64,000 bases of DNA from Ceratotherium simum simum (taxonomy: Eukaryota; Chordata; Mammalia; Perissodactyla; Rhinocerotidae). The position numbers and the translations under genes are program-made. Numbering within the stretch: position 1 is the first letter of the stretch; the number at the start of each line of letters is the position of its first letter. This document shows positions 46,240-58,883 of the stretch, one piece after another. The DNA is taken from assembly GCF_000283155.1 (NCBI RefSeq), contig NW_004454177.1:756080-820079 (forward strand), given 5' to 3'. A model generated the notes under the pieces. That model was given only the letters and a program-made list of their open reading frames with translations, ran no database searches and was not told the DNA's origin.

Positions 46240-47660
46240 CCCACTGAAAATATCACCATTATCAAGAAGTCCTCTCTTCTACCCTCTTCCATCTGACTTT
46301 TTTTCACCATCCCCTGAAAATACCCTTGTCTAGGCTGCCAAATCCAGGGATCATTTCTCAGTTCTTATCCTACTCTCACAGCATTGGACATAGCAGAGCT
46401 GTCCCTCCTGGAAATTACACGCCTACATTTCCTTCTCCTCCACTGGCTGCTTCTTTCCAGTCTTCTTTCCTGAATCGTCATCTTCACACAACTTCTGAAC
46501 ATGAGAGTGTCCGTGGCTCAGTCCTTGGACCTCTTTCCTTCTTTATCTATTCTCTTTCTCTGAGTGATATAATCCTGTCCCCAAGTTTTAAAGCCACCGA
46601 TATGCTGATAATTCTCAAACTTACATCACCATCCCAGCCTCTCCTCTAAACCTCCAGCTTTGATAGGGAACAGCCTACTTGACGTCTCCACTTGAATGTC
46701 TACAGGGATCTCAATCCTAACATGGCCCAAATTGAGCTCTTGATTCACTCGCCTCCCCAAACCTGCTCTTGCCCCAGTGTTCCCCATCTCAGTAGAAGAC
46801 TTTATTTGCCCGGTCACTCACTCCAAAAAACTGGGGGTCATCCCTGACTTCTCTTTCTCACGTATCTTACAGCCAATCTATCAGCAAATGTTATTAGTTC
46901 TATCTTTTTGAAAATTCAGAATCCTACTACTTCTGTCCACTTTGACCACTGTCACCTAGTCTAAGCCACCATCACTTCTTACCTGGACTGTTACAATAGT
47001 CTCCTCATTGGTCTCCCTGCTTCTTCTCTTTCTTCCTTACAATCTATAAAACCACGGAGATCATTTTAAACACAAATCTCATCACGTATTTCCTTTCTCA
47101 AAATGTTCCAGTAGCTTCCCATCATATTTAAAATAAAATCCAAAGTCCTTACACTGGTCCATGATGCCTCTCTGGTTTCATTCCTTATTATTTCTGTCCT
47201 TGCTCCTTGTACTCCAGGTACACTGGCTTCCTACTGTTTTTCAAATTTGCATTTCTCATGCCTGCCTCAGAGCCTTGCACTTTCTGTTCCCTCTCCTAGG
47301 TCACTCTTCCTTGGATATTTTTCCAGCTTGCTCCTTGACTATATCTAAGTCTCTGGTCAACTGTCATTTCCTCGAGGAGACCTCTCCTGACACCCTACTT
47401 AACAGCATTTCTGTCACTCTCTAGCCCCATACCATTATTTATTTTCTTTAAGACACTCATCACTACCTAACATTATATTATGTATTTAATTGTCTAATTG
47501 GTTAATTTCTATCTCCCCCACTAAAATATTGATTTTCCGAGAGCAGGGAATATGTCTATTTTTGTTCACCACCAGATCTGCAGCGCGCAGAACAGTGCCT
47601 GTGCCTCTGTGCCAGACACAGAACAGGAACGTGTTAGATATTTTCTGAATGAATGAGTGA
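46240..47660 (+). repeat. Long L2 LINE fragment
   Basis: This is the longest L2 copy in the window, at about 1.4 kb. It runs from the ORF2 C-terminal region (AACTGGGGGTCATCCCTGAC, CTTACCTGGACTGTTACAAT) through ATCCAAAGTCCTTACACTGG, CAGAGCCTTGCACTTTCTG and GAGGAGACCTCTCCTGACAC to the GAATGAATGAGTG end. All frames are interrupted. Confidence 0.85.
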
Positions 47661-48250
47661 CCGGGGGGTGGCTGGGAGACGTAAGGTAAGATCTTGGAAG
47701 GGACCTGCCTCCACGCCTCCAACGACAGACTCAGATAACGTAGCTGTGCTTCCTCCCAGCTGGAACACGCCCACCCCCTCCGGCTGAATGTGGGCTCTGC
47801 AGAACAGCAATTGCCTCCGCCCCCGTCTCAGCTTTCTGACCAGCCTCCCCGAGGAAGCAGGCAGGGAGGCCACGAGGCGGAAAAAGCTACCTTGGAGGAC
47901 AGAGCTAATGATAGACTGTTCTTGTATTATAGCAACTGCTATGACATGCAAATGCTATGTGTTTTAAAAAAAATGAGTTACCTATTGCGATTTTCTGTAA
48001 GCTCTTACTAAGAAAAGCGTCACTTGATGCCCACTTCGGGCAGCAGTTGAAAAAGAGTTCAGTCATGGTGTGAATGCTGTCCACGGTCCTTTCAGGGGCT
48101 CTGTGGGGCACAAGCCAAACATAATGCCTTCTTTCCGCTTCAGACACCACTCTCATCACCAGCACCACACCTACGGAAAATCGGTATTTGCTCAGTGGCC
48201 GGGAGAAACCACATAAAGTAGAAAAGCAGTATAACATATTAATGAACAAC
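47661..48250. other. Intergenic, nothing recognised
   Basis: A moderately GC-rich part (47760-47890) contains an octamer-like ATGCAAAT at 47945-47952. This alone does not justify a regulatory call. Confidence 0.35.
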
Positions 48251-48254
48251 CGAA

Positions 48255-48450
48255 ATTTTAGAGGCAAGCCTCACTTTGAATTCCTAACGTATGTTGTTAG
48301 CTATGTATTCTTGGGAAAGTCACTTATTGAGCCTCAGTTTCCTTATCTGTAAGAGGAAAATAATGTCTGTCTCCTAGGGCTGTTGTGAGGATGGAATGTT
48401 CTAGCCCAGCACAGGGTCTCAGTGACTCCTAGCAGTTAGCATCATTACCC
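48255..48450 (-). repeat. MIR SINE (antisense)
   Basis: CACTTTGAATTCCTAAC, GAGCCTCAGTTTCCTTATCT and AGGGCTGTTGTGAGGATGGA are diagnostic MIR complements. Confidence 0.85.
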
Positions 48451-48624
48451 TTAGTTGGCCTTTAGGAAGGAATGGAGGGTAAGGAGGAGAACAGTAATGG
48501 CTAGGACATCGACATCCTGTGACATGATTGGCATTGGAGTGTGGCCAGCCTGCTCTATGGAAGCCATAGAATCACAGAAAGATAGGGTTACAAAGACTTC
48601 AGGGATATTAAAAAACAAAAAAAA

Positions 48625-48760
48625 ACCCTTGCATTTTATAAAAAAGAAATGAGCTCAGAAAGATGAACTGATTTGCCCAGAATCACACAGCTAGTTAATG
48701 GCAGAGCCAGAGCTGGAACCCAGATGTCAGACTTTAGTCTCTTACCTGTGCTGCCTGGTG
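48625..48760 (+). repeat. MIR-like SINE fragment
   Basis: AATGAGCTCAGAAAGATGAA, CCAGAATCACACAGCTAG and GCTGGAACCCAGATGTC form a MIR tail. Confidence 0.65.
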
Positions 48761-49380
48761 TTTCCCACAGCCTGGGTGATTGTAAGCCCTCCAGCTCCCA
48801 CCACTCCCAGGCCTCAAACCACACAGCAGGCCCAGCTGTCAGCAGATGAGCTCAGACTCAACCACAGGCTCACCAGGCCTGCAAAGATTCTCTGTCCCCC
48901 TGGCCCCTGCCCCCATTCTCTAATTTTCCTTCCTCCATCCATTATGGCCTGTCACCCCCAAACTCCCTGCTCCCCACTCCCTCCCAGGAGAACACCACAC
49001 CATAGGCCCATTGGCCTATTGCAGAGTAGAACGTTTCCTGGAGGTGAAATGAAGGGGAACTGCACGGTCCATCTGAGGATCCCTGTGCTTGCATGGCAGC
49101 TAATGCATTCAAGGTAACGCTTTTCCCAGGTGAGGCCTTTGTAGGGTTTCTAATTCATTTGCTATCCTCCAAAGCCCTTGTTTAAGCTTGCTAGTGATGC
49201 CATATTACCAAAGTTTCCATAAATTAAAAACGATGGCAAACACCCAGATCCCTTAGGTCAAAGGCCACACACCTAGAATTGCCTCTCTACCCATTTCACC
49301 TCTTCATTCCTTCTCCTTCAAACATTTTTTACATATCTTCTCTTCTTCTGGGCCCTTTGAATGGAGGAATCATTCTGAAC
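48761..49380. other. Intergenic, nothing recognised
   Basis: It overlaps a 139-codon open frame (48698-49117) rich in Pro, Thr and Ser. Its start lies in the MIR tail, so I treat it as chance. Confidence 0.4.
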
Positions 49381-49381
49381 C

Positions 49382-49575
49382 AGGGTTCAAATCCTTACTT
49401 GCTCCTCACCAGCAGTGTGACCCCTCTGTGCCTCAGTTTTCTTATCCGTAAAATGGGGATAATAATATTATCTCTTTCATGAGGTTATTGTGAGATTGTG
49501 AAATATGTTTAAAGCACTTACATAAATGTCTGGACTAAAGTAAACCCTCCATAAATATTCTCTATTGTTATTATT
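49382..49575 (-). repeat. MIR SINE (antisense)
   Basis: GGGTTCAAATCCTTACTTGC, TGTGCCTCAGTTTTCTTATC and CGTAAAATGGGGATAATA identify it. Confidence 0.88.
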
Positions 49576-49901
49576 ATCGTGATGATGAGGAAGATTGACC
49601 TCTCCCATTTTAAACAGGAATTTACTGTGGGCCTTCAACTGTGCTATAATATGTATTTCTCCCTCTTTCCGTCCATAACTAAGCATATTGTAGTGCATTA
49701 CTTAACGTGATCCCCTTCTCTGTTGGTTCTCTTGTCTAGTAGCCAATGTCTGATTTAGAGAGAAGCTCCCATCTGGGCAGGGACCAGACCTGGTTAACTC
49801 TCTGAGCCTTACTCTCCTCCTCTGCCAAATGGATCTAATCCCATGCACTTTGTACTGCTAAAAGGATTAACCGAAATAGCATCATTAGAATAAGTGGTAG
49901 A

Positions 49902-50449
49902 TGTTGGGTATTTATCCAAAGAACTTGAAAACACCAATTTGTAAAGGTACATGCACCCCTGTGTTCATTGCAGCGTTATTCACAATAGCCAAGATTTGGA
50001 AGCGACCTAAGTGCCCATCAAGGGACGAATGGATAAAGAAGCTGTGGTATATATACACAATGGAATACTACTCAGCCATAAGAAATGATGAAATCCAGCC
50101 ATTTGTGACAACATGGATGGACATTGAGGGTATAATGCAAAGTGAAATAAGTCAGAGGGAGAAGGTCAAATACCATATGATTTCCTTCATTAAGTAGTAG
50201 ATAATAACAACAATAAACAAACACATAGGGACAGAGATTGGATTGGTGGTTACCAGAGGGGAAGGGGGGAGGGAGGAGGGTGAAAGGGATAATTTGGTAC
50301 ATGTGTGTGGTAATGGGTTGTAATTAGTATTTTGGGGGTGAACATGATGTAATCTATGCAGAAATAGAAGTACAATGATGTACACCTGAAATTTTTACAA
50401 TGTCATAAACCAATGTTACTGCAATAAACAGAAAATTAAAAAAAAAAAA
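49902..50449 (+). mobile_element. Young 5'-truncated L1 LINE (sense)
   Basis: The insertion of about 548 bp holds the last part of L1 ORF2, still open (codons to about 50197, including YIYTMEYYSAIRN), the 3' UTR with a G-rich tract, and an A tail. A perfect 15-bp target-site duplication flanks it (49887-49901 and 50450-50464). The low decay suggests recent activity of an equid L1 lineage. Confidence 0.95.
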
Positions 50450-50624
50450 AGAATAAGTGGTAGAAAATATTGTCACCCTTATTCCTGATTATCTGTCTGT
50501 GTAACTTGACTAGTACTAGGTTTACTATAAGAAATTGTCCATTTTTATAGGTCAAAAACAGTCAAATCCCAGCAATTTCATATGGTTCAATCTTATTATA
50601 GTAGCAATAATTGTAATAAAAACA

Positions 50625-50850
50625 CCACCACCCAACATTTATTTAATGCTTCTATATGCCACACGCTGTCCTTTTTGGTTCACATGGATTATACCATTTA
50701 ATGTCTATGACCCTAAGAGGTATGTGCCATTATCATCCCCATATGTGAAATGCAGAAACTGAGGCACCTGGAAGTTTAGTAAATGTCCAAAGGTAACACA
50801 GCTAGTAAGGGGACACAAACACGGGGAGTTTAATTCTGTGTTCACATACC
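50625..50850 (+). repeat. MIR SINE
   Basis: CAACATTTATTTAATGCTTC, CTAAGAGGTATGTGCCATTA, AAACTGAGGCACCTGGAAG and GTAACACAGCTAGTAAGG follow the MIR order. Confidence 0.88.
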
Positions 50851-52560
50851 CCAAAATACTCTCTGCTGCTAGGCCTTCTGAATCCAGACTCTTCCACGTT
50901 CTTGTCCATCCGTCCTTCAATCCTCAAGGACTGGAACCCTGTCCCTGATACCCAAGCAGTGGCTAGGCCCCCCCACCTGATGAGAAAATGCCCCGAGTCT
51001 GACTTTTCTTGAGTATGGCTTATTCCTAGTTTCTCCATCACTGTGTTCTGTCTGTCCAGGGAACACTCACCCATTATTCATGCTGGACCTCCCTAAGGAA
51101 AAGTGCTTTACTGCATAGCTCCCCATCATATGTGCTGTCCTGTTAGGCATATGCCATGTGTACCAGACAGCACTTGCTCCTTCCACTTCAGCTAAGTTTG
51201 TCCCCTCAGTCCCTTCCCCATTCCTAGGAGGGTTCTAGTGTCACATCCATGCCCACCCCCCTCTGTCTTTTCCTGCTATCTCAAGCAGATCATATCTAGC
51301 CCTGCTCATGCATATGACGCTAGGGGGAGAATCCTGGGGATGCAGAGACCATGAGACCTGGTCCCTGAATGCAAAGGGCTTGTGATCTCATTGGGAGACA
51401 GAATCCAGAAAAAGAAAAAGGTAGTGCATACTGAGTGATGATTGAGTGGCACAAACATTTATTATGCAGTAAAGGCTCAGCATTAGGGAGAGAGTGAAGA
51501 ATCGTGATCAGGATACAGTCCAAACAGTCCCTATTTATCATCTGAACCAAATCCAGCACCCCAGTATTAAAGGGAGCCCAACAGGGATACAAAGGGAGCT
51601 CACCTAAGAGGCCAGGTGACAAAGCAGATCCGGGGAGTGTCCCTTCATCTCCAGCCCACTCCATGTAATGGCGGTAGCTGAATCCCGTTTCTGCGCCTCA
51701 CTACACATGATCCTAAGCCTTTCATCCACCAATCAGGAGTCCAGTGACCACAATTTAAATTCTCCCCAGTGCCTAGCCTGGCTGGGCCACAGTAAATTGC
51801 AGCCTAAAAGCCACCTTCTTTTTGTTCAGACCCACACAAACCATGCATTTTCAGGTGATGTTTTTTAGCCCCCCTTCCTTTAGCTCACCACGCTTCACTT
51901 ATCTGCAGCCATTAAGTCTATCCACAGGCAGGTATCAGGCATGACCAGGAAATCAATATGAGCCAGTGAAACAAGATATTTCCCCTCTCTTTTGCTTGTC
52001 TAAATGGAGAAAGATTCCAATGGTGATCAGAGAGCAGTTGGCTGCTCAATGCCCTTTTCTCTCTCCCTGCGTGGCAAACACAGAAATTATTTTCTGCCAA
52101 GAATATGGGCCAAGACTAAATTCAAAGACATTAATAGTACAATGAAGCCAGTCTAAAATCTCCTTCACATCTTGGAAGCTGTTACAGAATCTGTTCTGGA
52201 AAAGGGTGGGAAGGAGAAATCAGAGGTTCATTGGGTGGAGACGTATGAAATGATTAGGCCCCTATGTCCAGATAGAACTACAGGATAACCATTTGCATTT
52301 ACTCTAACATTCTCAGAAATCTGTATTTCCAAACCCCATTCTAAAGACTCGTATCTGTATATGTGGGGATTTCTTTACTATGTCCAGATTTTATTCATCT
52401 AAGATAATTTATTATTGATGATAGCCTTTTCTCCTGAGCTTCTGTTGTTTAATAAGATTTTGGAACTTAGCAGCTTTGTGACTAAAGATCAGGCCCCATT
52501 CACCATCACTGGTAGAAGCAGACACTGGATAAGGTTAAGGAGGAAAGCAATGGGTAAGGC
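50851..52560. other. Intergenic, nothing recognised
   Basis: The largest open frame (51320-51664, antisense, 114 codons) has no signature. No confident repeat name can be given. Confidence 0.4.
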
Positions 52561-52566
52561 ACTGGT

Positions 52567-52966
52567 CCTAGTTGGCTCGGGCTGCCATAACAAAATACCA
52601 CAGGCTAGGTGGCTTAAACAACAGGAATTTATTTTCTCCCAGTTCTGGATGCTAGAAGTCCAAGATCAAGATGCCAACATGGTCAGTTTGTGGTAAGTGT
52701 TCTCTTCTTGGGTTGCAGACAGCCACATTCTCACTATGTGCTCACATGACCTCTTCTTTGTGCATGCACAGGGAAAGAATGTGCAAACAAGCGAGCTCTG
52801 CCGTCTCTTCTTATAGGAACACTAGTTTCATCATGAGGGCCTCACCCTCATGACCTCATCTAAACCTATTACCGCTGAAAGGCCCCATTTACAAATTCCA
52901 TCACATTGGGGGTTATGGCTTCAAATTATGAATTTGGAGGAGGGGACACAATTCAGTCCACAGCAG
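52567..52966 (-). mobile_element. MLT1-type MaLR LTR (antisense)
   Basis: It starts CCTAGTTGGCTCGGGCTGCC and contains AGGTGGCTTAAACAACAGG, CTAGAAGTCCAAGATCAAGA, GGGCCTCACCCTCATGACCT and a final GGGGACACAATTCAGTCCAC. This is a nearly complete LTR in complement orientation. Confidence 0.88.
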
Positions 52967-53169
52967 CATTGTACTATAGATCCTCTCTGTTACTATATGA
53001 ACCATGCTGATCATAGATGGAAGAGTCCATAAGGTACAAGACCACATATATCTTTGACAGCTTCTCCTGTGTTTTCTGTAGGCAGCTGTGGTTGGTACAA
53101 TGTGGTGTAGTTTCTGTGTTGCAGTATGATCTGCACTGGACTTGCTGAAATTGCAGTCAAAAGTCAGAG

Positions 53170-53885
53170 TTTCAATCACCTCACACTTTTTAGGATGGCT
53201 ACTAGCAAAAACACAGAAAAATAATAAGTAGTGGTCAGCATGTACAAACTGTAACCCTCATGCAATGATGGTAGGATTGTTAAATGGTGCAAATACTATG
53301 GAAAACAGTATGGTAGGTCCTCAAAAAATTAAAGTAGAACTATTATATGATTCAGCAATTCCACTTCTGTGTGTATATCCAAAAGATATCAAGGAAATAT
53401 CAGTATAAACATTTTCATAGCAGCATTATTCACAATAGCCAAAAGGTAGAAGCAACCCAAATGCCCATCAGTGGATGAATGGATAAATAAAATGTTTGTT
53501 TGTTTATTTACAAACAATGGGATATTATTCAGCCTTAAAAAGGAAGAAAATCTTGTCACATGCTATGACATGAATGAACCTTCAGGACATTATGCTAAGT
53601 GAAATAAGTCAATCACAAAAAGCAAATACTGTAGGATTCCACTTTTAAGAGATATCTACACATTCATAGAAACAGAAAGCAGGATGGTAGTTACCAGGGG
53701 CTGGGGGAAGGAGGAAATGGGGAGTTGTTGTTTAATGGGTACAGAGTTTCAGTTTTGCAAGATGAAAAAGTTCTGCAGATCTGTTGCACAACAGACTATA
53801 CTTAACACTACTGAACTGTACACTTAGAAATGGTTAAGACAGTAAATTGTATGTTACGTGGTTTTTACCACAATTAAAAAAAATA
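53170..53885 (+). mobile_element. Old L1 LINE 3' fragment (sense)
   Basis: AACAGTATGGTAGGTCCTCA, AGCAGCATTATTCACAATAG, AAATGCCCATCAGTGGATGA, GTTACCAGGGGCTGGGGG and a terminal TTTTTACCACAATTAAAAAA correspond to the end of ORF2 and the 3' UTR. The frames are broken. Confidence 0.88.
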
Positions 53886-53889
53886 CACA

Positions 53890-54040
53890 CTCATAGGTTT
53901 CAGGTCCAACCTCAAGCAGGTGCTAGCAATGAGACATCACTTAAACTTTCTAAGCCTCAGTTCCTTCCCTTGTAAAATAGGGGGTAATAATGTCTTTCTC
54001 TCAGACTTACAATGAGATTTAAATAAGACAAAGTAGATGG
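53890..54040 (-). repeat. MIR SINE (antisense)
   Basis: CTAAGCCTCAGTTCCTTCCC and ATAGGGGGTAATAATGTC mark an antisense MIR. Confidence 0.75.
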
Positions 54041-55300
54041 GAGTGTTGTGGACAATTCAGTACTATACAGAAGTGGTGCACTAGCATTTTTGCTGGAAAT
54101 TGCTCTGCCACAATTCCAATAATATTTAATGCATTAGTTACCTGGGAGTGTGTTAATTCTGTCCTCTACAAGGACCCTTCTGCAATGCAGGCACCAGAAC
54201 TGCCTGCCGTATCAATTCCCAGTGTTGGAGGATGCTGTAAGTTTTAAATGAAATTTTGAGATTGACAATATTATCATCTAGGCAGCAGAAAACAGAACAA
54301 GTTACTTGGGTCTAAAAGCATTCAACTAGGATTTGTAAATAGTAACCTGGGCTCATTAATGATTTCTGTTTATTAGCGAGTGGTCAAGAAGACTGGTTCT
54401 GTGTGATTCATTCCCCAGCTGCTACTCAGGAAAGGATAAGCCAGTAAAATCCATGTGTGCGCTGTGAAATACTTAATGCTCTTTTACACTGATGTTATCT
54501 CATGAAAAAAACCAGTTTATTTATAAAGAGGACAGCAGAAATCAAGAAGTAGCACATATTCATACGAGCCTGCCTGTCCATTTCAGGAAGCTTTGCTCCC
54601 AGGTTCCTGAGTTTTGGCTAAAAGATGGGGACAAAACATAAGTTCCCTTCTACTCACAGAGACTAGGAAGCCAAGGTCCTTTTTCCTTGGTTCTCCTACT
54701 AAAGAACAGCCAAACGCAGAACTCAATTCTCCTATGGGTATCTTAAAAAGAGGCTAGAAAACCACTTTTAGAGAGACAATCTGTATTCCTTCATTCACAG
54801 ACTGTTCTCAGAAGGCACTTGTCACAAAACCAGCAGATGGCCTGTTCAGACTGCCCTGCTGCCCACTGCAGGTCTGTGAGGAGGGATATGGTCAGCACCT
54901 GAGTGGGTTCCAGAATGTTAGCGACAAGGGAATAAAAAAATCCACAGCACAGTTAACTCTTACTGAGCGTGACAACATAAGGGAGCAATGAGCAGTGATG
55001 GGGCTAACCCCAACGAGCAGGTAATACTTTTAAAAAGTTGAATTTGACCTTTGTATGTTGTTATTTCTTTTAGAAAATTGATTTGGAGGATGTAACTTAA
55101 GGGAGCTTTTCTCTGTTTGTTTAGGACCATGCATCTTGGTGTCTGAAGGGCCCAACCAGAAGTATTTTTGCTGTTCCTCTAAGAAAATCTTGAGTTTTCA
55201 TTCCAATTCATATCCTGGTAGCCTGCTTGTTATGGCAAAAATCCTGAGGTAGACAGGCAAATGAGGTACCCCGCCAAAGTACTGTCACGAACACATGCAA
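54041..55300. other. Intergenic, nothing recognised
   Basis: There is no open frame of note and no repeat I can name. This makes it one of the few stretches in the right half that might be unique or conserved sequence. Confidence 0.35.
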
Positions 55301-55309
55301 ACCTCACAC

Positions 55310-55465
55310 CTAGACTTCATTGGAATGTAAGCTCAGTGAGGGAGGGGATTTTATGTGTTCTGTTCACTGGTTTAGTGAACAGTTTAGTTCACTTCCCGTC
55401 ATTTGGAAGAGTTCTGAGCACGGAGTGGTGCTCAATCACTATTTTTCAAATGAACAAATGAGTGC
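55310..55465 (+). repeat. L2 LINE 3' terminus
   Basis: GAATGTAAGCTCAGTGAGGG, CTGAGCACGGAGTGGTGCTC and an AATGAACAAATGAG end match an L2 terminus. Confidence 0.65.
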
Positions 55466-56380
55466 TTGTGTGCACTCACACACACACTTACACAATTGAT
55501 GAGAGTAGAGTAGTTTCTCATGTGAGGAAAACACACGCATGTCATATATGACTGAATATACGACTGAGGGTGACTAATTTTCTTGCTATCATGATGATGT
55601 CTAACACATCTACAGCTTGGAAGAAAACATATAGTGATACATGCCTTATATCCAAATATCATGTCTGGACACTAAGAATGAATTTAGTTTCGAGAATCTT
55701 ACAGTTTGAGAACACAAGCATGTAAGTAACGGGAAGTATCAAAACAACTGATGTGATACTTAGACTGAGCAGCCAAGAATGTCAAAACCTGAAAAATCAA
55801 TCATATCGTGATTGGGGACATCCCATCATCACGGCTCAGGGTCTAGTCAAATTACTGCTTCATTACTTTCTTTCTGAGGTTTAATTTATAAAGATTTTAC
55901 CTGACTTGATACTTGACTATTAATTTGTGATCTTGTTGTGAGTCCTTGTAAAATCACACATTTTAGATTTTTTAGAAACAGCTTCCAGCACGTTACACTT
56001 TTCAAAGAATCTTTATATGTGTTACCTAATTTAACGTACCTATGCAAAGACTGAGGAAGATCAAACTTCTAAAGTCCAGGAAGGCTGAGAGATTATCCAG
56101 TTTAAATTTTTCCTTTCCCTCCACAACATGTCGTGAGTCTTAATCTTAGGTACCCTGAGGCTTCCCTTTATCATGGACTAACTAAGAGGTAGAATTGAGA
56201 TTTCTTACCCCACAGGTAATTGAAATTAAGGTTCTGGATATGTGTGCCCCCTAGTGTTGGTGAGGTTCACAGTGGTTCAGAATAGAATAGAAAATTAAAA
56301 ATCAGGGCAGGTAGAAACAGGCCCAAATACTTCATTCTCTAAAGCTAGGCAGGGAAAACCTTACATAGGAAGCCAGTGAG
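55466..56380. other. Intergenic, nothing recognised
   Basis: No feature was assigned. Open frames are below 80 codons. Confidence 0.4.
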
Positions 56381-56383
56381 AAA

Positions 56384-56446
56384 GTGTGTGTGCATGTTTG
56401 TGTGTGTGTGTGTGATAGAGAGAGAGAGAGAGAGTGTGTGTGTGTA
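56384..56446. repeat. Compound (TG)n-(AG)n-(TG)n microsatellite
   Basis: A TG run, an AG run of about nine units and a second TG run are adjacent. Apparent open frames across it are repeat artefacts. Confidence 0.95.
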
Positions 56447-56533
56447 TTTTGCAAGAGTCATCAGACCTTGGAATCAAATGCTCAGACTTCAGATACTGCC
56501 GCCCCAGCACCACCACTTCCGCCCAGGCACCAC

Positions 56534-56699
56534 ACTACTGATTCTCACCCCTGGCTACGCATCAGAAAAATCTATTATTCACTGCATGTTCCCACTTCAG
56601 AGATTCTGATTAATTTGATCTGGGGTAGGGTCCAGGCATCAGCATTTTTCAAAGCTACATAGATAATTCTTACATACAGCCGGAGTTGAGAACTACTGC
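56534..56699 (+). mobile_element. MER20-like hAT relic
   Basis: It starts TACTGATTCTCACCCCTGGC and ends GTTGAGAACTACTGC, an imperfect inverted pair, with an internal AGATTCTGATTAATTTGATC. The length and ends fit MER20 or a close relative. Confidence 0.65.
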
Positions 56700-57842
56700 A
56701 TCATGCATTGCAGTAGCTTAGATGAAGTTAGATAGAACTTACCATTGATGAAGTTGTTTGATCTTGAACCTAGGAAATTTATAAATATCATCTTCTGGGC
56801 TTTAGAAAAGAAAAAAGTCTTTAAGATACAGATAGTGAATTAAACGTGAGTTTATCGACACTCCCTCCTGAGTTTCCACTAAAATAAGAGTAAAAGTTAT
56901 AAACCCATAAGGACAGATAGAACAGGGTGGAGAAATCAACAGGCAAGAGATACCAGCAAAGTTTTGCAAAATGGAATGCAAAGAGAGGAATAGAAACTGA
57001 CATCATAGGGCTGGAAAAGCTAAAACCTAAGTGTCTGCAGAGGGGAAGGTTGATGAGAATCAAGCTGATTTGTGTTCTAGAATACTTGAAAAGGCTCAGA
57101 AATTGGAGGCAGCAGATACAAAAGTGGGAAGAGGGGTGGGACGGAAAACAGGACACTAGGTTGAAAATCTATATAACAAGCAGTTAGTCCCTCAGATTCT
57201 CTCCTCAAGTATGAGAAGCCAGGTGACTCCTTCTCTCTATCATAGAAGGAACTAGGTTATTTTCTGGAAAAAACAAATCAAGAGTCCTCAGACAGGATAC
57301 CATCACAGTGAAGGATGGAGAAGAGGCACTGTACTGACAAGAGGAGGATTCAGAGGAAGTTTCGATTATCACCTTTGGCATCCAGTCTCCTTCAGCAGCT
57401 TGGCCTCAAGAATGCTGACTGCCAAACAAATTCCCCCCAGGCTAAAGATTGGACGATCTTTCTCTGGAGAAACTGGAGAACCTCAGGGGGAAAAAATGAC
57501 ATTTAAAATACCCACAATAAAACAACTGTTTCTCTGCCACATCACCATAGAGTAAAGGCAATGATTTGACAAGCCACAGCAATTATTCCTGAGATCCAAT
57601 CAGCTTTTTTAGAGCCTTGCTCTCAGTGGATAGCTAAGGATCTTGAAGAAAGCTTCTATCCAACTACAAAAAAACAAAACAGAAGAAACGGAAATCAAAG
57701 GAACTAGAAACAGAAAAGATATTAAAATTATAATTAAGGTTCTCAGAAAGAAAAGAAAGGATAGTGCATCCATGAAGGAAGAACAAAGCACTATAAAAAA
57801 CGAACCCTCAGAAAACAAGAAAGAGGTCTCAGGAAATAAAAA

Positions 57843-58392
57843 TGTGGTAGCTTTGGTAGCTAGTCTCCAAAGATGGACCAAATGAACTGTGCTTCCCAAT
57901 ATCCACACCCTTGCATAGTCCCCTCTCACATGGAATCTGGTTTGGCCCTGAGACTCACCCTAACCAATAAAATGGGACAAAAGTGATGTGCTCGCTTTTG
58001 GCCCAAGCTTTAGGAATATCTTGCAGCTTCTGCTTTTGAAAGCTCTGAGCTGCCATGTAAGAAGTAGGGTACTCTGCTGGAGAGACCACATGGAGAGGTC
58101 ATGAGAAGAGAGAAAGGTCCTGAAACTACATGGAGAATGAGAGGCTCAGCCCTTTCAGTGTCCTAGCTGAGTCATCTTCCAGCCATCCGGCCAAGGCATG
58201 TCTGTGAATGAAGTTGTGCTGGATATTCCAGCCCCATCTGCCCTCTGACAGAGAGGAAGACCACATGAGAGGCCCCAAGCAAGATAGATGAGCCCCAATC
58301 AACCCACAGAATCGTGAAAAATAATAAAATGGTTGCTATTTTAAACCACTAAGTTACAGATGGTGTATTATGCAGCAATTGATATCTAAAAT
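57843..58392 (+). mobile_element. MLT1-type MaLR LTR (sense)
   Basis: It begins TGTGGTAGCTTTGG and contains GAACTGTGCTTCCCAATATC, a CCATGTAAGAAGTAGGGTAC block and TTTTAAACCACTAAGTTACA near the end, with an AATAAAA before it. This follows MLT1-class LTRs. It interrupts older L1-like sequence. Confidence 0.78.
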
Positions 58393-58668
58393 TATTGCCA
58401 AAATTAAGAAAATGAATCTGAATTGCATCAGACTTCTTAACAACCCTGAAAGCTAAAGGACCATGGAGCGATAGCTTGACAAGCCAGGGCAAAGGATGAG
58501 AGTGCATTTTTCAATCCACTGAGTTTTATATTGCTCAGTAAAACAAGCAATCAAACGTAAGTATGGATTAAAGAAGATTTCATGCAATGTCTCAAAACAG
58601 CCACATCTTGTGCAACCCTTCTCAGGAAGCTATTGTCAGATGTAAGTCAACAGAACGAAGGATTAAAC

Positions 58669-58883
58669 CAGAAGTTCTCAACAAGGGGCAATTTTTCCCT
58701 CCAGGGATATTTAGCAATGTCTGGAGACATTTGGGTTGTCATAAGTGGAAGGGGTCTGCTACTGGCATCTAGTGGGTTGAGGCCACAGATGTTGCTAAAT
58801 ATCCTGTAATGCAGAGGACAGCTTTCCACAACAAGGAATTATCTGGCCCAAAATGTCAATAGCACAGAGGCTGAGAAACCCTG
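58669..58883 (+). mobile_element. Non-autonomous hAT element with intact target-site duplication
   Basis: The 215-bp element begins CAGAAGTTCTCAAC and ends CTGAGAAACCCTG. It carries GCAATGTCTGGAGACATTTG, CTACTGGCATCTAGTGGG and CTGGCCCAAAATGTCAATAG. The 8-bp flanks GATTAAAC (58661-58668) and GATTAAAT (58884-58891) give the hAT-size duplication with one mismatch. It has no coding capacity. Confidence 0.9.

Noticed and set aside
48698..49117. 139-codon open frame
   Set aside because: It begins in a MIR tail and is Pro/Thr-rich without a family signature. The open length fits C-rich composition.
56384..56662. 92-codon frame across a TG/AG tract
   Set aside because: The repetitive Val-Cys-Val and Arg-Glu codons come from the microsatellite.
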